Below, piece by piece: positions 36,839 through 45,468 of a stretch of 64,000 nucleotides of DNA (position 1 is the stretch's first letter; each line of letters begins with the position of its first letter). The position numbers and the translations under genes are program-made. The stretch is taken from NCBI GenBank assembly GCA_902749685.1, contig CACVKW010000065.1, forward strand, positions 62,001-126,000. The letters run 5' to 3'. This DNA is from Olavius sp. associated proteobacterium Delta 1. GTDB lineage: Bacteria; Desulfobacterota; Desulfobacteria; Desulfobacterales; JAFDCJ01. The notes below the pieces were generated by a model. The model was not told the origin of the DNA, did no database searches, and saw only the letters and a program-made list of their open reading frames with translations.

Positions 36839-37830
36839 AATCCGTCAGCATTATTATTCCCAATTGGAACGGGGCTGATCTTCTGCAAGCTTACCTGCCG
36901 TACGTGCTGAAAGCGCAAGAAAGATATCGCGGTCAGGTTGAGGTCCTCGTGGTTGACGATGCCAGCACGGACGCCTCCGTTAAATTGCTACAGCAACGAT
37001 TTCCGGGCACCAGGACAGTTGTTCACGAGCAAAATCGGGGGTTCGGCAAAGCCTGCTGGTCCGGGGCGCAGGCTGCTGGGCATCCGGTTTTAATTTTTCT
37101 AAATTCCGATGTCAAAGTAGATTCGGATTTTATCGATCCCCTGGTTAATTGTTTGCAAGACCCGTCTACTTTTGCTGCATCGCCGCTCGTTTTTGATGGA
37201 AAAGGCAAGCTCAGTAATGTGACCATCAGCATTCCCTATTTTCGGCGCGGCAAGATTCGATATAAATCTTTTCCACCGCAACCTCTGCTTAGTAATGCTT
37301 CACCCCTGCCAAATCCCTGGTTTACGTTGTTTCCCATCGGGGCCGCATTTGCTGTTGATCGGGCTCGTTTTATAGAGCTGCAGGGGTTTGACGATTTGTT
37401 CAATCCATTTTATTATGAAGATACGGATCTCGGTTTTCGTGCCTGGCGACGCGGCTGGCAGTGCGTGGTGGTACCTGAATCCCGCGTAACCCATTACCAC
37501 ACCGGCACCATCGGGCGTTCGTTCAAACACTTTAAGGTCAGTGCCATTCGCAAGCGCAACCGATTATTCTACCTGTGGAAAAATCTGACCTCAAACCGGC
37601 TGCTGCGTCAACACCTTTTTTTTCAGCTGTTAAGGGTTTGCTATCGACCGATTTGTCTTGACTGGATGATTCTCGTTGCCACCCTTATTGCAATTCCAGG
37701 GTTTCGTGCAGCCATGCAAAGGCGCCGTCAGGAACAGAATTGTATTGTCAATTCCGAGGAAAAAATATTTCAGATTATCAGCTCGGCCAGCCGGGCAAAC
37801 CGGCGGGTGATCGAAGAGACTGATTCTTAG
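36835..37830 (+). CDS. Glycosyltransferase family 2
   Basis: 331 aa. The N-terminus VSIIIPNWNGADLL, then VLVVDDASTDAS and LNSDVKVDSDFI (metal-binding DxD-like site), place it in GT2 (GT-A fold). FDDLFNPFYYEDTDLGFRAW is typical of rhamnosyl- and related transferases acting on O-antigen or core sugars. No strong transmembrane segment except a short hydrophobic stretch near residue 280 (WMILVATLIAIPG). The ATG overlaps the kinase-fusion stop by 4 nt. It probably adds a sugar to LPS on the cytoplasmic side. Confidence 0.88.
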   Translation: MKSVSIIIPNWNGADLLQAYLPYVLKAQERYRGQVEVLVVDDASTDASVKLLQQRFPGTRTVVHEQNRGFGKACWSGAQAAGHPVLIFLNSDVKVDSDFIDPLVNCLQDPSTFAASPLVFDGKGKLSNVTISIPYFRRGKIRYKSFPPQPLLSNASPLPNPWFTLFPIGAAFAVDRARFIELQGFDDLFNPFYYEDTDLGFRAWRRGWQCVVVPESRVTHYHTGTIGRSFKHFKVSAIRKRNRLFYLWKNLTSNRLLRQHLFFQLLRVCYRPICLDWMILVATLIAIPGFRAAMQRRRQEQNCIVNSEEKIFQIISSASRANRRVIEETDS

Positions 37831-37898
37831 AGAGAACTGGGCGACGTTTGAAATAAGGTAGCTTGCCTTGTATGATTTAGGCTTTTTAAAATTCAGTT

Positions 37899-38003
37899 AG
37901 CCACGAATTGACACGAATAAACACGAATCAATTCAATCGTCAAAAACAGGGACCCTTATGATGAAAGGATTTTATTCGTGAAAATTCGTGTTAATTCGTG
38001 GCT
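37899..38003. repeat. CACGAATT inverted-repeat element, family B copy 1
   Basis: The left arm AGCCACGAATTGACACGAAT and the right arm ATTCGTGTTAATTCGTGGCT are complementary around a roughly 50-bp centre. Each arm itself repeats CACGAAT two or three times. Copies with the same design lie at 45324-45430 and 62945-63041. All three lie just upstream of, or overlap, the next gene's start region. Confidence 0.8.
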
Positions 38004-38052
38004 TCTTTCAGACAACTAAACTGTTATCTTAGGTCAATTGTAAGGAGAATTT

Positions 38053-39012
38053 TTGAGAGTTTTTATCATTGCCAAATCCAAGCGGCACACGCGGATCTAT
38101 TATTATTTCAAAAAGGCCTTTCAACGTCAGGGACACCAGACACGCTGGATTAAGTATTTGAAACTCAAATCTTATCTGGGGGAAAGTTTGACCACGGCTC
38201 TGGTCGATATGCTGATGCGTATTTCCAGGCCGGATCTGCTTTTTTTTCACGGCCGTGATATATCCCGTGGTCTGTTGCTCAGGGCTAAAAAGCGGATGCC
38301 GGTGGTGATGTATTTTGATGACTGTATCAAAGGCTCAAGCCGCAGTCTTGATCAGGTCATCGAGCAGGGTCAGCAGGCTGATATCATGTACCTGACGAAT
38401 CGGGGAGAAGTCCCGCAGTACCGGAAATGGGGCGTCAACGCCCGGTTTATTACCGGCGGTTGTGATCCGACGGCACATTATATTGATGACAGCCCGGACC
38501 CATTGTATCAAAGTGATGTGGCTTTCATCGGAAGGCCCAATACCACTGAGCGCGCTGAATTTATGCAGGTGCTGTCTGATAAATTTGATTTAAAGCTGTG
38601 GGGGTCGGGCTGGGAAAAATATGGACTGAAAGCTTCTGCCGCCGATGTTTACGCATCTGAATATCGCCAAATTTGTGCCGGGGCCAAAATTATGCTGGGC
38701 TGGAACATTGATCCAACCGTAGAGCTTTATTTTTCCAACCGCACCTGGTACACGCTGGGCTGCGGCGGGTTTCTGCTGACCGCTTACACCCCTTCCCTGG
38801 AGGAGCTTTTCGGGCGAGGTCAGGAACTGGACTGGTTTGAAAGCGTTGATGAGTGCTGTGATAAGATTCAATACTATCTTCAGCATGATGAAGCGCGTCA
38901 AAAAATTGCCAGGGCCGGCTATGACTTAGCCCACAATGAATACAGCTACGACAAGATGGTGGAGAAGATAATCGGAGATATACGAGAGAAAGGTCTAAGG
39001 GTAAAGGCCTAA
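38053..39012 (+). CDS. CgeB-like glycosyltransferase
   Basis: 319 aa. The protein begins LRVFIIAKSKRHTRIYYYFK and has the GT-B type pattern of the CgeB/DUF3880 plus Glyco_trans_1_2 family: LLFFHGRDISRGLLL, VVMYFDDCIKG, DVAFIGRPNTTERAEF, LKLWGSGWEKY, IMLGWNIDP and GCGGFLLTAYTPSLEELF. In Bacillus CgeB is tied to spore coat glycosylation; in Gram-negative glycan islands relatives act on LPS or capsule. The TTG start is supported by AAGGAG 5 nt upstream. The C-terminal few residues (GLRVKA) run into an intergenic word-repeat tract. Confidence 0.78.
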   Translation: MRVFIIAKSKRHTRIYYYFKKAFQRQGHQTRWIKYLKLKSYLGESLTTALVDMLMRISRPDLLFFHGRDISRGLLLRAKKRMPVVMYFDDCIKGSSRSLDQVIEQGQQADIMYLTNRGEVPQYRKWGVNARFITGGCDPTAHYIDDSPDPLYQSDVAFIGRPNTTERAEFMQVLSDKFDLKLWGSGWEKYGLKASAADVYASEYRQICAGAKIMLGWNIDPTVELYFSNRTWYTLGCGGFLLTAYTPSLEELFGRGQELDWFESVDECCDKIQYYLQHDEARQKIARAGYDLAHNEYSYDKMVEKIIGDIREKGLRVKA

Positions 39013-39402
39013 GGCTCAAAGCTGAAAGCTCAAAGATAAAGGCTGAAAGTTGAAGGCTCGGGCCTCAAGGTAGAGAGTCATCCTTATATGAAACTCCGCT
39101 TGGCCGGAACAGCGAACAGATTGAACATCGAACATCGAACGTCCAACATCGAACGTCGAATATTGATGACGCTACGCTTTATCGATTTTAAAATAAGCGA
39201 ACCGCAGCCTGCGACGAACTCCCTCGACGTGCTCGGAACCTGAGCCTGTCGAAGGCAACCGAATCGAATTTCGAAGAGTAGATTCGATTTGCTCAGTCTT
39301 TTTTTAATTGACAGAATTCATCATTCGATGTTGGACGTTCGATGTTCAATGTTCGATGTTCATTTTTTAATTAACCCCTTAAATTACCCAGTGCTCAGTA
39401 TC
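39013..39402. other. Intergenic region with repeat A copy 2 and repeat C copy
   Basis: No gene is seen. It contains an AAAGCTGAAAGCTCAAAG-type word tract (39013-39065), family A copy 2 and an embedded family C stretch (39208-39260, CTGCGACGAACTCCCTCGAC). The start of the downstream glycosyltransferase must lie after it. Confidence 0.65.
39089..39378. repeat. Interspersed inverted-repeat element, family A copy 2
   Basis: Left arm words GAACATCGAACATCGAACG (39121-39160) and right arm words TTCGATGTTGGACGTTCGAT (39323-39362) are complementary. The core TTGATGACGCTACGCTTTAT is shared with copy 1. A family C segment sits inside the core. Confidence 0.78.
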
Positions 39403-40500
39403 ATGAACATTCTTCACATCAACACCGAGCGTACCTGGCGGGGCGGGGAACAGCAAACCTTGAATTTGCTGGTTGGTCTAAGTGAGCGCCGCATCGCCTC
39501 TGATCTGGTCTGCCAGGCCGGTTCCCCGATGGAAGAGCGGGCGGTCGGGGCCGGGGTCAACGTTTTTCCGATTAGCATGCGGGGAGAAATCGATTTGGCG
39601 GCGGGTTTTCAAATCCGCGAACTGATCAAAAAATTCAACTATAATATTATTCACTCCCATACGTCGCACGCGCATTCGCTGGCCTTTCTGGCATCGATCG
39701 GTGCCGGGATCATCCGTCTGGTCACTCGTCGGGTGGATTTTTCCATTTTCCGTCACAGTTTTCTGAAATTAAGCGGCATCAAGTATGGCCTGATGGCCGA
39801 CTATTACATTGCCATCTCGCATAAGATTAAAGACGTGCTGGTCAATGATGGTATCCCCGCCCAGCGCATTTTTGTTGTACATAGCGGCATCGACCCCCAA
39901 AGGTTCAGGCAGGCCACCGGTGGTCAACTGGTCTCCGAGTTTGATATTCAAAAAAACGAAAAAGCGGTCATTAATGTTGCCCATCTGGCGGGACACAAGG
40001 GCCAAATTTATCTGGTGCGGGCGATTCCGCGTGTTCTGGCCCAAATACCCAATGCCAGGTTTTTTATCGTCGGCCAGGGCGAATTAATGGATGAACTAAA
40101 ACAGACGGCCTCAGAGCTGGGATTAAACAGGGAACTGGTCTTTACCGGATTTCGTAACGATGTGGCAGACTTTTATAAGATCGCGGATCTTTGCGTGATG
40201 AGCAGCGTGCAGGAAGGCTTGGGAACCGCGGTATTGGATGCCCTGGCGATGGCCAAACCGGTTGTCGCAACATCTGCCGGCGGTCTTCCCGAAATCGTAC
40301 TTGACGGGAAAACCGGCCGCCTGGTAGCTCCAGCCAGTCCTGACGCATTGGCGGATGGCATCGTTGATATGCTGCAGCGGGAGGATGCCGCCCAAACAAT
40401 GGCCGTTGAAGGCCAGGCCATGGTACAGCAGTGTTTTTCAATTGATGCCATGGTGGACAATAACATTGAAGTCTATAAGAAAGTGTTGCCAAATGGCTAA
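39403..40500 (+). CDS. Glycosyltransferase family 4 (GT-B)
   Basis: 365 aa from ATG 39403. An open frame extends 38 codons further upstream, but those codons (LDVRCSMFDVHF) are translated repeat A sequence, so the start MNILHINTERTWRGGEQQ is chosen. GT4 signatures are the WRGGEQQ acceptor loop, VVHSGIDPQRF, NVAHLAGHKGQIYLVRAI, FTGFRNDVADFY and the EX7E region SSVQEGLGTAVLDALAMA followed by KPVVATSAGGLPEIV. It is a retaining, nucleotide-sugar-dependent transferase in the core or O-antigen pathway. The end overlaps the next glycosyltransferase start by 8 nt. Confidence 0.88.
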   Translation: MNILHINTERTWRGGEQQTLNLLVGLSERRIASDLVCQAGSPMEERAVGAGVNVFPISMRGEIDLAAGFQIRELIKKFNYNIIHSHTSHAHSLAFLASIGAGIIRLVTRRVDFSIFRHSFLKLSGIKYGLMADYYIAISHKIKDVLVNDGIPAQRIFVVHSGIDPQRFRQATGGQLVSEFDIQKNEKAVINVAHLAGHKGQIYLVRAIPRVLAQIPNARFFIVGQGELMDELKQTASELGLNRELVFTGFRNDVADFYKIADLCVMSSVQEGLGTAVLDALAMAKPVVATSAGGLPEIVLDGKTGRLVAPASPDALADGIVDMLQREDAAQTMAVEGQAMVQQCFSIDAMVDNNIEVYKKVLPNG

Positions 40501-41287
40501 CCCGGTAAGAATATCAGCTGTGATCATCACCTTTAATGAAGAGGGCAATATCGGTCGCTGCCTGGAATCGGTTCGGGAAGTGGCGGATGAAATCGTTGTG
40601 GTGGATTCTTATTCAACCGATAATACAAAAGAAATCTGCCAGAAGATGACGGTCATATTCCTGGAGCATCAATTTGAGGGGCACATCGAGCAGAAAAATT
40701 ATGCCGTTTCCTGCGCCAAATACGCGCATGTCCTATCCCTGGACGCGGATGAAATACTGTCTGAAAGATTGAAGCAGTCAGTCTTATCCGTCAAGCAAAA
40801 CTGGCAGTTTGATGGGTATTCTTTTAACAGACTGACCAACTACTGCGGCAAATGGATTCGGCATAGCGGCTGGTATCCGGACACCAAACTGCGATTGTGG
40901 GACAAAACCAAGGGCAACTGGGGCGGCGTCAATCCCCACGATCGGGTCCTGATGGCGGCTCACAGCCGTGTCTGTCACCTGGCCGGCGACTTGCATCATT
41001 ATTCCTACAACACCATCAAAGACCATCTTGACCAGATAAACAGCTTTTCTGAAATTGCCGCACGAGCAGCCTATGCCGATGGAGGGCATGCCAACCTGCT
41101 GTTGGACATTGTGATGAATCCGCTGCTGACATTTTTTAAGAAGTATTTCCTCAAGCTAGGCATCCTGGACGGATATCAGGGTTTTATGATTGCAATTCAC
41201 ACCGCCTACGGCAAATTCCTCAAATATATCAAATTAAGAGAGCTGGAAAAGTCAGCGGGGAGGCTGACCGGGACAAGCCGGAATTGA
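40493..41287 (+). CDS. Glycosyltransferase family 2, WaaE/KdtX-like LPS core glycosyltransferase
   Basis: 264 aa starting at ATG 40493 (MANPVRISAVIITFNEEGNI). The longer open frame to 40355 overlaps the preceding gene out of frame and has no family resemblance. The motifs ITFNEEGNIGRCLES, DEIVVVDSYSTDNT, LSLDADEILSE (metal-binding), RHSGWYPDTKLRLW and HHYSYNTIKDHL are characteristic of the WaaE-like GT2 group that adds glucose or a related sugar to heptose I of the LPS inner core. The 8-nt overlap with the upstream GT4 suggests coupling. The hydrophobic stretch near residue 210 (LLDIVMNPLLTFFKKYFL) is typical of these enzymes. Confidence 0.87.
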   Translation: MANPVRISAVIITFNEEGNIGRCLESVREVADEIVVVDSYSTDNTKEICQKMTVIFLEHQFEGHIEQKNYAVSCAKYAHVLSLDADEILSERLKQSVLSVKQNWQFDGYSFNRLTNYCGKWIRHSGWYPDTKLRLWDKTKGNWGGVNPHDRVLMAAHSRVCHLAGDLHHYSYNTIKDHLDQINSFSEIAARAAYADGGHANLLLDIVMNPLLTFFKKYFLKLGILDGYQGFMIAIHTAYGKFLKYIKLRELEKSAGRLTGTSRN

Positions 41288-41330
41288 CTAATGAATATTG
41301 AAAATTGAATATTTTAGGCAATCTCTTTTG

Positions 41331-42695
41331 CTATTTCTCAAACAACATCGCTTCAATTTGGCGACAGGCCTGATCGGTGCCGCCCCGGCGCGTTTCAAAG
41401 AATCGTTGTGCAGTTTCAATCACTTCGGCGCGGGGCCGGGGGGCCGCCAGCTCCTGCAGGATGAAAACCGCGGCCTGTTGCCAATCGTTGGCGACCCTGA
41501 GCAAACCGGCATCGACGATCTCCTGCCCGACCCAGGCAAAATTTTCCCAGGAAGGCCCAATAACCGGTATCACGCCGCTGACGATTGCTTCCAGGAAATT
41601 CTGGCCCCCCAGCGAAGCGAGACTGCCGCCGATAAAGGTAGCTTGTGACAGGCAATAAGCCGGCATTAGCTCGCCGAAGGTGTCCCAGAGAATGACGGTG
41701 CCGGCAGATACCGGATTAGAAACGGCGGACCGCAAAACCCACTGTTTTCCCAATTGGGTTAACTCATCCTGCCAGTATTTTAATCGTTGAAGGTGCCGTG
41801 GAAATAAGCCCATGACGGCCTGCGGTCGATTGCGAGTAATTTCACGAACCATTTTTTTGACTTTGGCTTCCTCTTCATGGCGAACGGATGCAAAGACGAC
41901 AAATGGAAGGCCGGCCGGCAAAATAGATCTTATCTGATCATGGTCAACATGATCAGGGGTTGAAGGTGCCACTCGATCAAACTTAATATTGGGCATGACT
42001 ACAACAGCATCTTGTCCGAAAAGTCGCCCAAACCGATCGGCATCGGCCGGCGATATTGCTAAAATCCTATCCGGACGAAGGCTTTGCCAGATTGAAGGCC
42101 AGAGAAGATACCGCTTAAGGCTTTTAGCGGTAATCCTGCCGTTGACGATGATACTCTTGCAGCGTTGTGCTTTCAGGGCCTGCAGCAGTCCGGGCCAGAT
42201 TTCCGTTTCCAGCAGAACCATCACATTAGGCCGGATACCGGCCACTGCCGCTGCCATAATAGACGGTTTGTCGAAAGGAAAATAGCGCACCGCTGTCTGT
42301 ATCTGATTCTTGTCGCGAAGTAGTTCCGGCAGTGCCTGATCCAGAATGTCAATCCCCTGGTGTGTATTGGCGGTCAGCAGGATTTTGATTGGCTGCTCTA
42401 ACTGAAGGTTTTTCAGAATTTCCAATGCTAAAAAAGATTCGCCAACCGAAGCCGCTTGAATCCATAGATCAGCCACAGCCGGCAAGTCATCTTTCAAAGC
42501 ACGCTGAGCATGGCCTTCGGCCAGGCGCTGATTCAATTTGAGCCAGGGCAGGGCCATGCGCCAGCTTAAATCGTAAAACCCAAAAGCGGTTTTATGGAAA
42601 AAGTTCATTGACATCAGGGTCCAAATAGCCTTTGTTTTTTTAGGCAGAATATACTTTAATAAACGAATATTATTGGAAAGCGGTCTGTGTGTCAA
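41331..42695 (-). CDS. waaA: 3-deoxy-D-manno-octulosonic acid (Kdo) transferase
   Basis: 454 aa; WaaA/KdtA enzymes are usually about 420-430. It transfers Kdo from CMP-Kdo to lipid IVA at the inner membrane. Diagnostic segments are LWIQAASVGESFLALEIL, VRYFPFDKPSIM, LLETEIWPGLL, SIIVNGRITAKSLKRY, KFDRVAP, FASVRHEEE and TFIGGSLASLGGQNFLEAI. The open frame starts at TTG 42695, but homologues normally begin nearer MNFFHKTAFGFYDLSW (ATG codons at about residues 28 and 30), so about 28 N-terminal residues may not be translated. It converges on the WaaE-like gene, leaving about 40 bp between the two stops. Confidence 0.92.
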   Translation of the reverse strand: MTHRPLSNNIRLLKYILPKKTKAIWTLMSMNFFHKTAFGFYDLSWRMALPWLKLNQRLAEGHAQRALKDDLPAVADLWIQAASVGESFLALEILKNLQLEQPIKILLTANTHQGIDILDQALPELLRDKNQIQTAVRYFPFDKPSIMAAAVAGIRPNVMVLLETEIWPGLLQALKAQRCKSIIVNGRITAKSLKRYLLWPSIWQSLRPDRILAISPADADRFGRLFGQDAVVVMPNIKFDRVAPSTPDHVDHDQIRSILPAGLPFVVFASVRHEEEAKVKKMVREITRNRPQAVMGLFPRHLQRLKYWQDELTQLGKQWVLRSAVSNPVSAGTVILWDTFGELMPAYCLSQATFIGGSLASLGGQNFLEAIVSGVIPVIGPSWENFAWVGQEIVDAGLLRVANDWQQAAVFILQELAAPRPRAEVIETAQRFFETRRGGTDQACRQIEAMLFEK

Positions 42696-42875
42696 ATCAT
42701 TCGGTTGCGGATTTCAGAATGTGGATGACGGATTGGAAAAATGAAATTTTGCAGGTTGACTCATTATATTCAATTTTCGTGACGTTGACAGCATTGGAGT
42801 TGTCTGTTACTCGTTAGGCACAATTTTATATGCCTGGCCGAACCTGGCACCGATCATTATACAATTGGCAGTAAT

Positions 42876-43868
42876 ATGATAAATTGGAAAATAAAGCGGC
42901 AAATGAAACGCGCGATTGCGGTGGGACGCATCATGGGGACGCTGGCCTATCTGATCGATGTACCGCATCGACGCACTGTCAGAAGGAATTTGCGGCTGGC
43001 TTTTCCGGACTGGTCAGCGGAAAAAATCCGCCGGACATCCAAACGCGTTTTTCAACATTTTGGTGTGACTTTCGTGGAGATTTGTCAGCTGGCGACCTAT
43101 TCGAAATCGGATGTAATGGCGAGGGTGCGGGTCATCGGGGCGAATCGCTGGCAGCGAGCACTGACTGAAAATAAGGGCCTAATTATTGTGTCGGCCCACC
43201 TGGGAAACTGGGAGTTCTTGACGCAGTTCGCCGCCTGCTTCATGCAGAGACCCGCCCTCGGGGTGGTCAAAAAGATACATTTCCAACCGCTCAATCAATG
43301 GGTGCACAATCTGCGAACACGATTTGGTGCGAACATTGTCTATAAAAAAGGCGCGCTGCCGGATATGCGCCAGGCCCTGCGGCGCGATGGTGCCGTCGGC
43401 TTGCTGGTTGATCAAAGCAGGCGCAAAGAAGGTGTTGATGTCAATTTTTTTAGCCACAGGGTTCCGGCAACACCCGCCGCCGCTTTTTTGGGCATCCGCT
43501 GCAAAAGCCCGATTCTGCCGATTTTTTGCGTCCGGGACGCCTGCGGGCAATTGACCGTTCATGTCGATCATCCCCTTAGCATCCAAAGGTCCGGCGATCT
43601 GCGCGCCGATATCCAGGCCAATACTCAGCTTATAACCGATGCGGTGGAACGCATGATTCGCAAATATCCCGAGCAGTACTTCTGGGTTCATAAACGCTGG
43701 AAGAAATATTATCCTCATATTTATCCCGAATATCAATTGCGGCGGCAGCGTCGCAAAGCAAGAGAGGAGCAGCGGGAGCGGAAGACGGCGGAAAATGAAG
43801 TCGGCCTGCGACGAGCTCAGTCGAATCGAAGTCGGAATGCGGAAGGCGGAAAAAAAAGAATGGCGTAA
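42876..43868 (+). CDS. LpxL/HtrB-type lipid A acyltransferase with repeat-derived C-terminal tail
   Basis: 330 aa of the lysophospholipid/lauroyl acyltransferase family, which adds secondary acyl chains to Kdo2-lipid IVA. The catalytic HX4E motif is visible as AHLGNWE (H108, E113). It is followed by GVVKKIHFQPLNQWVHNLR, a GLLVDQSRRKEGV segment with the conserved DQ, and FFSHRVPATPAA. The typical end is near YFWVHKRWKKYYPHIYP. Residues from 309 on (GLRRAQSNRSRNAEG) are translated family C repeat DNA, so the tail has been extended by repeat insertion. The gene is divergent from waaA with a 180-bp gap. A short hydrophobic N-terminal segment is compatible with membrane association. Confidence 0.9.
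   Translation: MINWKIKRQMKRAIAVGRIMGTLAYLIDVPHRRTVRRNLRLAFPDWSAEKIRRTSKRVFQHFGVTFVEICQLATYSKSDVMARVRVIGANRWQRALTENKGLIIVSAHLGNWEFLTQFAACFMQRPALGVVKKIHFQPLNQWVHNLRTRFGANIVYKKGALPDMRQALRRDGAVGLLVDQSRRKEGVDVNFFSHRVPATPAAAFLGIRCKSPILPIFCVRDACGQLTVHVDHPLSIQRSGDLRADIQANTQLITDAVERMIRKYPEQYFWVHKRWKKYYPHIYPEYQLRRQRRKAREEQRERKTAENEVGLRRAQSNRSRNAEGGKKRMA
43801..43842. repeat. Interspersed repeat family C copy 2, inside a coding region
   Basis: GCCTGCGACGAGCTCAGTCG followed by AATCGAAGTCGGAATGCGG. It matches 35108-35145 almost base for base. Here it lies within the acyltransferase frame and contributes about 15 residues to the protein end. Confidence 0.75.
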
Positions 43869-44145
43869 GGCTCACGGCGCAAGGCACAGGGCTAAGAATA
43901 TAAGGTTTAGGCATGAAGGTAGACGGTAGAAGGTACAATACCACTATGCATGGCGCAAGGAACAGCGGCTATAAAAGTTGAGAAAAATTCAGTTTTCCAA
44001 ATTCCAAATTCCGCATTTCCGAATTCCATTATCTGTCTTCTGTCATCTGTCATCTGTCATCTGTCATCTGTCATCTTACCGCTGACCTGTGACTCATTAG
44101 ACCAATAACCAGTAACTGATAACCAATAACTTCTCAAATCCGTTT
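43869..44145. repeat. Degenerate word-repeat tract with TCTGTCA heptamers
   Basis: Contains AATTCCAAATTCCGCATTTC words, then a tandem heptamer tract TCTGTCATCTGTCATCTGTC (44031-44077), then ACCAGTAACTGATAACCAAT words. No gene. Similar tracts occur at 31699-31735 (complementary orientation), 51793-51848 and 56560-56600. Confidence 0.6.
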
Positions 44146-45300
44146 ATGGCAAACCTCAAAATATTGCACCTGCTCAGCAACTGGAAATGGACTGAAATAT
44201 CCGAACCGGCGGTGGATTTGGCGTTGGCCCAAAAGAAACTGGGTTCGGAAATTGAATTTGTGTGCGGACGCGGCCCCGCCGATCGATCAAAACGCCGCGT
44301 TGATTACAATGCCCGTCTCAAAAAGCTGGACCCGATTCACGTGCTGGAAATGCCCAAGCATTTCAGGGTTCTTGCGGCGTATAAAGATTATGTGAATTTG
44401 CGTCCCCTGCTGAAGCGGTTTCAACCGGATGTCATCCATTGCCATAAAAGCAACGCCCACCTGATGGGTTTCTTGAGCAGAGGTATTTCAAAATCCCCTG
44501 TAATTGTGAGAAGCTGTTATGATTTTGAAGGTCCTCAGCATGGCTTTAGATCCAGGCTGTTGGATAAGTTGGGCACCGGGGGAATGGTGGTCATCAATGA
44601 ACAAAGCCGGCAAGCGGCCATTGCCCGCAATGGTTTAGCGCCTGGAACCGTGCAGGTGATTGAGCCGGGTATCGACCTGGATCGATTTTCTCCCCAGCGT
44701 AAAATTTCAGAAGATCTGCGCAGCTTTGGGTTAACCCCTGATTCCTTTGTGGTCGGGGTCGTCAGCCGCATTAGAGACAGCCGTCGTTTAGACATTCCAT
44801 TAAAAGCGATCGAAGCGCTTGGCAAAGCATTTCCACAATTGCAGATGCTGCTGGTGGGACGTGGACGAGACGGGGCTGTGGAAAAGGTCGTGGAACAGCC
44901 GGCGCGGGAAATGGGCATTCGGGATAGAATCGTGATGGCGGGTTACTGTGAAGGCGACCGTCTCGTTGCGGCCTACCGTGCCATGGATGTGCTGGTCTAT
45001 GCCAGTGCCGGATCAGATAAATCGTGCCGCACGGTGCGTGAAGCAATGGCCGCGGGCATTCCGGTCATCGCCGTTGGAGCCGGCTTTTTGCCGGAACTCA
45101 TCGAAGATCATTCTACCGGAAGATTGATGGAGTTATCATGGGAGAGTCTGGCCAGAATCCTTGAGGAACTTATTCCGGATGAGGTCAAATTGCGTGAAAT
45201 GGGACGGAGAGCGCTGAATACATCCATCCAGAGATTTTCTCCCGTGCTGCAGGCCGAGCGAACGCTGGATTTCTACCGAAAATTATTGAATAATGTTTGA
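44146..45300 (+). CDS. Glycosyltransferase family 4 (GT-B)
   Basis: 384 aa. ILHLLSNWKWTEISEPAVDL at the N-terminus, RFQPDVIHCHKSNAHLMGF (acceptor side), VQVIEPGIDLDRFSPQRK, VVGVVSRIRDSRRLDIPLKA and the EX7E-like region YASAGSDKSCRTVREAMAAG followed by VIAVGAGFLPELI place it in GT4. It probably adds one residue of the LPS core or O-chain using a nucleotide sugar. ATG start, no strong Shine-Dalgarno, and it follows a long repeat tract. Its closest neighbour downstream is a GNAT-like gene after a family B repeat. Confidence 0.87.
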   Translation: MANLKILHLLSNWKWTEISEPAVDLALAQKKLGSEIEFVCGRGPADRSKRRVDYNARLKKLDPIHVLEMPKHFRVLAAYKDYVNLRPLLKRFQPDVIHCHKSNAHLMGFLSRGISKSPVIVRSCYDFEGPQHGFRSRLLDKLGTGGMVVINEQSRQAAIARNGLAPGTVQVIEPGIDLDRFSPQRKISEDLRSFGLTPDSFVVGVVSRIRDSRRLDIPLKAIEALGKAFPQLQMLLVGRGRDGAVEKVVEQPAREMGIRDRIVMAGYCEGDRLVAAYRAMDVLVYASAGSDKSCRTVREAMAAGIPVIAVGAGFLPELIEDHSTGRLMELSWESLARILEELIPDEVKLREMGRRALNTSIQRFSPVLQAERTLDFYRKLLNNV

Positions 45301-45323
45301 TATTTGTCTTTTTAAAATAAGTC

Positions 45324-45430
45324 AGCCACGAATTGACACGAATGAACACGAATTAATGCAGCGGTCATAACCTAAGGGCACTTATAATGAAGAAAATAAT
45401 ATCGTGAAAATTCGTATTCATTCGTGGCCT
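45324..45430. repeat. CACGAATT inverted-repeat element, family B copy 2
   Basis: The left arm CAGCCACGAATTGACACGAA and the right arm CGTGAAAATTCGTATTCATT followed by CGTGGCC are complementary around a centre that includes TAATGAAG. An upstream GTG in the right arm opens the downstream frame artificially. Same design as 37899-38003. Confidence 0.8.
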
Positions 45431-45468
45431 TCTTTCAAAGATCGCGGCGAGCACTCAAAAAGGTTAAT

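Noticed and set aside
39289-39402. Longer start of the GT4 gene (38 extra codons)
   Set aside because: The extra codons are translated repeat A sequence (LDVRCSMFDVHF type); the natural GT4 start is ATG 39403.
40355-40492. Longer start of the WaaE-like gene
   Set aside because: It overlaps the upstream GT4 gene out of frame and has no family resemblance; ATG 40493 gives the normal N-terminus.
45424-45468. Longer start of the GNAT-like gene at a GTG
   Set aside because: The GTG lies inside repeat B; the ATG at 45469 has a ribosome-binding site.
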